Shown: one piece after another, positions 61,110 through 64,000 of the stretch | Numbering within the stretch: position 1 is the stretch's first letter | How the letters are laid out: each line of letters begins with the position of its first letter | NCBI GenBank assembly: GCA_022496805.1 | Contig: CM040087.1 | Location: 9,994,001-10,058,000, forward strand | Length of the DNA stretch: 64,000 nt | Direction of reading: 5' to 3' | DNA from: Pohlia nutans | Lineage: Eukaryota; Streptophyta; Bryopsida; Bryales; Mniaceae | Notes under the pieces: generated by a model | What the model saw: only the letters and a program-made list of their open reading frames with translations | Databases searched by the model: none | What the model was told of the DNA's origin: nothing | Made by a program: the position numbers and the translations under genes

Positions 61110-61422
61110 TTGAGTGCACCCTACCATGACCAAACAAAACCTGAGAAATTATGCATGTTCAAAGTTTAGTTGACTTTAGGACATGCAAAAAAAAAAAAAA
61201 TGTATACCTCACTTAACCTTTAGTATGCATTGTACTGTAGCTGGATGCACTAGATTTTATTGGATTGTTTCACCATAATTGATACTAGTAGAAATAATAT
61301 GGATACAATCAGAAAGTAATGTTAGAATTATATTCTCAACTAGATTGGAGATATTTTGCAAAATTAGTAAAATCATCCCATGGTAGAATTGCAACATTGT
61401 AGTATGTTTTTGAACCATATAA

Positions 61423-61609
61423 TAGAGTTACATTTAAAGTCGCCTTGTATTTCAATAAGAAACCTTGTGTTTTGCTTTAATGTAATCTTATTTGTTCACT
61501 CTAAATAGTTAAAAAGGTGTACAAGAGCATGGAGGTCTCTCATTATTAGGTGTGTAAGAGCTCGGTGATCTTCAAACTCTTTGCAAACTAGTTTAGCCAC
61601 CAAGAAAGA
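61423..61609. repeat. One arm of the 40.2-kb palindrome family
   Basis: AGAGTTACATTTAAAGTCGCC through TTATTAGGTGTGTAAGAGCT to CTAGTTTAGCCACCAAGAAAG follows the left arm of 40164-40525. Its partner arm is missing, except that GGATAACTCTA survives at 62270-62280, on the other side of a TTAA element. Confidence 0.65.
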
Positions 61610-61686
61610 CATCAACAGTTACGGGCCTTCAAAATTAGGTAATTTCATCCAAAGTGTCATTTTTTGCACTCCAGCACACTCGGAGG

Positions 61687-62269
61687 TTAACCCCTAAAGG
61701 ACCACGAGGCCACCACGTGGCTTCTGGAACTAGAAAGTAAGGAATTTCGAGTTGTTGGACCGTGAATTGTAAAGTGAGCAACAAAGAGGCCCTAGTTCTT
61801 TTTAAGAGCTGAATCCGTGAGTACTTCTTGATCGAAATTTCATGAAGTGTGCAATTTTTGGTGATTTTTTTGAGTTGCACTGTGGGTATTTAGGCGTCAC
61901 TTTAGACCCTCATATCTTCTTCCCCGCACTTCCAAATTACTTGAATTTTTTTCCACATTTTTAAAATGATGATTTCTACTCACAATAAAAATTTCAGATT
62001 TTTTGGAGCACTTTTGATCAATCTGATTTCAGCACGTGTACAAAATACCCTGAATAAGTTCCATCAATCTTCTCAACGGTGGCATTTTCTCAAAAATTGT
62101 GCGATTTTGTCGATCTTTTTTTCATACAAAAGCTATGTAAGTCTTCTTTGATTTCAACGGTGCCGATTGTCAAAATTATCCCACACCAATGAGGAATTGA
62201 GCTTGTTATAAGAGCTAGTCAAGAAAACAAGAGCTAAGCTAAAAACACCCCTGGTCCTTTAGGGGTTAA
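61687..62269 (+). mobile_element. TTAA element, group 7
   Basis: TTAA at 61687-61690 and 62266-62269, ends CCCCTAAAGGACC and GGTCCTTTAGGGG, a perfect 13-bp inverted repeat. The right TTAA continues into GGATAACTCTA, which is the terminus of the palindrome family, so it inserted into the TTAA of CTTTAAGGATAACTC. Confidence 0.8.
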
Positions 62270-62280
62270 GGATAACTCTA

Positions 62281-63545
62281 ATGCACACTCAAAAATGAGA
62301 TTTTTTGAGTGTGTGCAATTTCAAAGTTGAATACAATTTGGGCTAAATTTTTAGAAATGACTGTGAAGACGTTCAACAATGTCCTATGTCAACACCTCGC
62401 CATTGCACTTTGCCATAACAAAAACAGAGTCACACCTAATTATTGTGGATTTTATGAGTGACAATGTCACACCCATATACGATGTAAGACAAAAAATATT
62501 ATATGTTGAAAATTGAAAGGAGTTGGTACATTGTTCAAGATCAGAATGCATACACTAATGGGACATGGCCAAGAGAACATAATCCCAAAAAATTATAACA
62601 AGAGAACAAACTTCCAGACACCAGAAATACCACATAGTACATGTGTTGTATTTGTAAGTATTTACTATATTTTCATTTATTTGCAATATTTTCGCAATTT
62701 TTTCATAAGTACTTTGATTGCTGCACTCCCGGCTGCAGTATCTCGAATTTCAAATTTCTTTTTCTAGAAGAATTGTATTCTAAATCTACAACTTTACCCC
62801 TGACAATTCAAAATCCATGTCTTCAGAAATTTTCTATTGTTGGCATTTTCAACACTCCAATGACCATAATTTGATTTGTTGGTGGCTAATTGAAGGGTTA
62901 ATATTGATTTACTAATACTCACTTCATAGTCAATTATAGTTAATATTAAGTGAGATATACATGTCAATTTTATTTGGCATATTGTGAAGTGAACTAAACT
63001 TTGGGTACGTGCATAAGTCCATGAGGTTTTGTTCAATCATAATTTATTTATTTTCAAAATGTGTCAAATGAGTGTTTGTTTGTCTCCGTCTTAAGTTCGC
63101 CCCATCATCCAAAATCGAGGAAAATACCAAAAAAAACCTCTTGGGAGCAGTTTTTGCTGACTTGCTTTATGGCAATGTAAAAAATTGCTAATTTTACTAT
63201 GGAGGGTGATAAACGAGAAAATTTTCTTTGTTTTGGTGTGCAATGTAAATGTCTCACCCTCCGAGGAAAAACTAAACCAGCTAAAAATAGTCATTCTTGA
63301 CCGCATGTTATCAATTGCAGTAAAACAATAAAATTTGATTTCGGACCGATTTAGAAAAACCATCTCAAATTTTATTTTTAGGAAGTTTAGTTTTTCCGTG
63401 GAGGATGAGATGGGCCAAAAAAATAATTTCAAGAGAGCACAAGGAAAGTTGTGAAAATGACCATCCAAAAAATGAAAAAAATTGTATGTGTGCAACCACT
63501 CTCCTTCACAATATGTATGTTGTGACTCTGCCGTGCAGTAACTTA
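62281..63545. repeat. Group 8 fragment, then unassigned sequence
   Basis: 62281 to about 62660 matches the group 8 inverted repeat at 36.0-36.4 kb (ACACTCAAAAATGAGATTTT, TTATTGTGGATTTTATGAGTG, CATAGTACATGTGTTGTATT). The rest, to 63545, has no recognised feature. Confidence 0.5.
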
Positions 63546-63908
63546 GGGCCGCTTCACACTATGGTCGAAGGTCGAGAGGTCGTCGATTTCCACCAATCAA
63601 ATTGCAAGAAACCATGGTTTTGGCTTCTCGACCCTTCACACTAGAGGCCAAAGTCCAAAGGCGGTGGACCTTCAAAACGCTTACATGACAACACTTTTTG
63701 ACCAAAGTGACGGCCTCTCGAGAGAAAGTTTGGGTCCTATATTTTGCAAGACCCGTCACTATGGTCGAGAGGCCGTCGATTTGTTTTCATAAAAAATGAC
63801 AACTATATTTTATAGCCTATTTTTAGTAGATTTCTTTGGACTCCAACAAAGTTTGGACTCTCAATCCCACGACCTCTCGACTTGGACGGCCATAGTGTGA
63901 AGCGACCC
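63546..63908. mobile_element. MITE with CTTCACACTATGG ends, TTA duplication
   Basis: A 363-bp element. Left end GGGCCGCTTCACACTATGG; right end CCATAGTGTGAAGCGACCC (18 of 19 paired). Flanked by TTA at 63543-63545 and 63909-63911. The subterminal word GGTCGAGAGG(T/C)CGTCGATTT occurs twice. PIF/Harbinger-type by duplication length. Confidence 0.82.
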
Positions 63909-64000
63909 TTACTCTCCCTTGCCCACGGCAAAGTATTTTCAAAGAGCCTGCCCATCATGCCTTCCCCGTCGGCTCGGATTCCCACGATCGTTGGATCACC

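Overview
The window is land-plant nuclear DNA. Intron-rich genes include a heavy-metal-associated (HMA) plant protein, a Rab-GAP TBC protein and the mitochondrial ATP synthase beta subunit, and there is a pseudogene of a plant-type Myb/NAM-associated transposon protein. No rRNA, intact tRNA, CRISPR or bacterial-type gene was seen. I cannot name the species. The compact genes in AT-rich, transposon-packed DNA and the atypical ATP synthase beta presequence are compatible with a seed-free plant (moss, liverwort, lycophyte or fern), but this is only an impression.

Layout. 0-3 kb: repeats, including a TTAA-flanked element carrying a decayed piggyBac-like transposase fragment, and a short retroposon. 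3.06-4.64 kb (+): HMA protein with a canonical metal site. 5-10 kb: small inverted-repeat elements. 10.85-12.07 kb (-) and 18.76-20.14 kb (-): two small HMA-fold genes without the metal-binding cysteines. 20.9-21.6 kb: GC-rich island with an unassigned candidate gene. 21.6-28 kb: repeats. 28.5-29.3 kb (+): a third cysteine-less HMA-fold gene, behind a 70-bp tandem repeat. 30.05-32.89 kb (-): an eight-exon TBC Rab-GAP gene. 34-40.6 kb: repeats, including a large inverted repeat and a 362-bp palindrome. 41.39-44.32 kb (-): six-exon mitochondrial ATP synthase beta gene. 44.7-64 kb: almost entirely repeats, including a 3.95-kb PIF/Harbinger-type element with a broken ORF1, two long palindromes (about 1.0 and 1.4 kb) and nested elements.

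Two themes stand out. First, four HMA-fold genes lie within 26 kb. Three have lost the cysteine pair yet keep the same intron architecture: a phase-0 intron before strand 1 and a phase-1 intron between helix 1 and strand 2. This looks like a local, non-metal-binding HMA family. Second, about twenty elements begin with TTAA-CCC(C/T)TAA and end in the reverse complement. This is the hallmark of piggyBac-type (TTAA target) non-autonomous elements, at roughly one per 3 kb, and several abut so as to share one TTAA. A second layer is PIF/Harbinger-type MITEs with 3-bp TNA duplications. A third is a short retroposon family with 8-12-bp duplications and a (TCTA)n or (ATT)n tail.

The recognised genes show no operon-like functional link. 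They are housekeeping (ATP synthase), membrane trafficking (TBC) and HMA-family genes in a repeat-rich neighbourhood. Exon boundaries were read by eye from GT/AG sites and reading frame, without transcript data.
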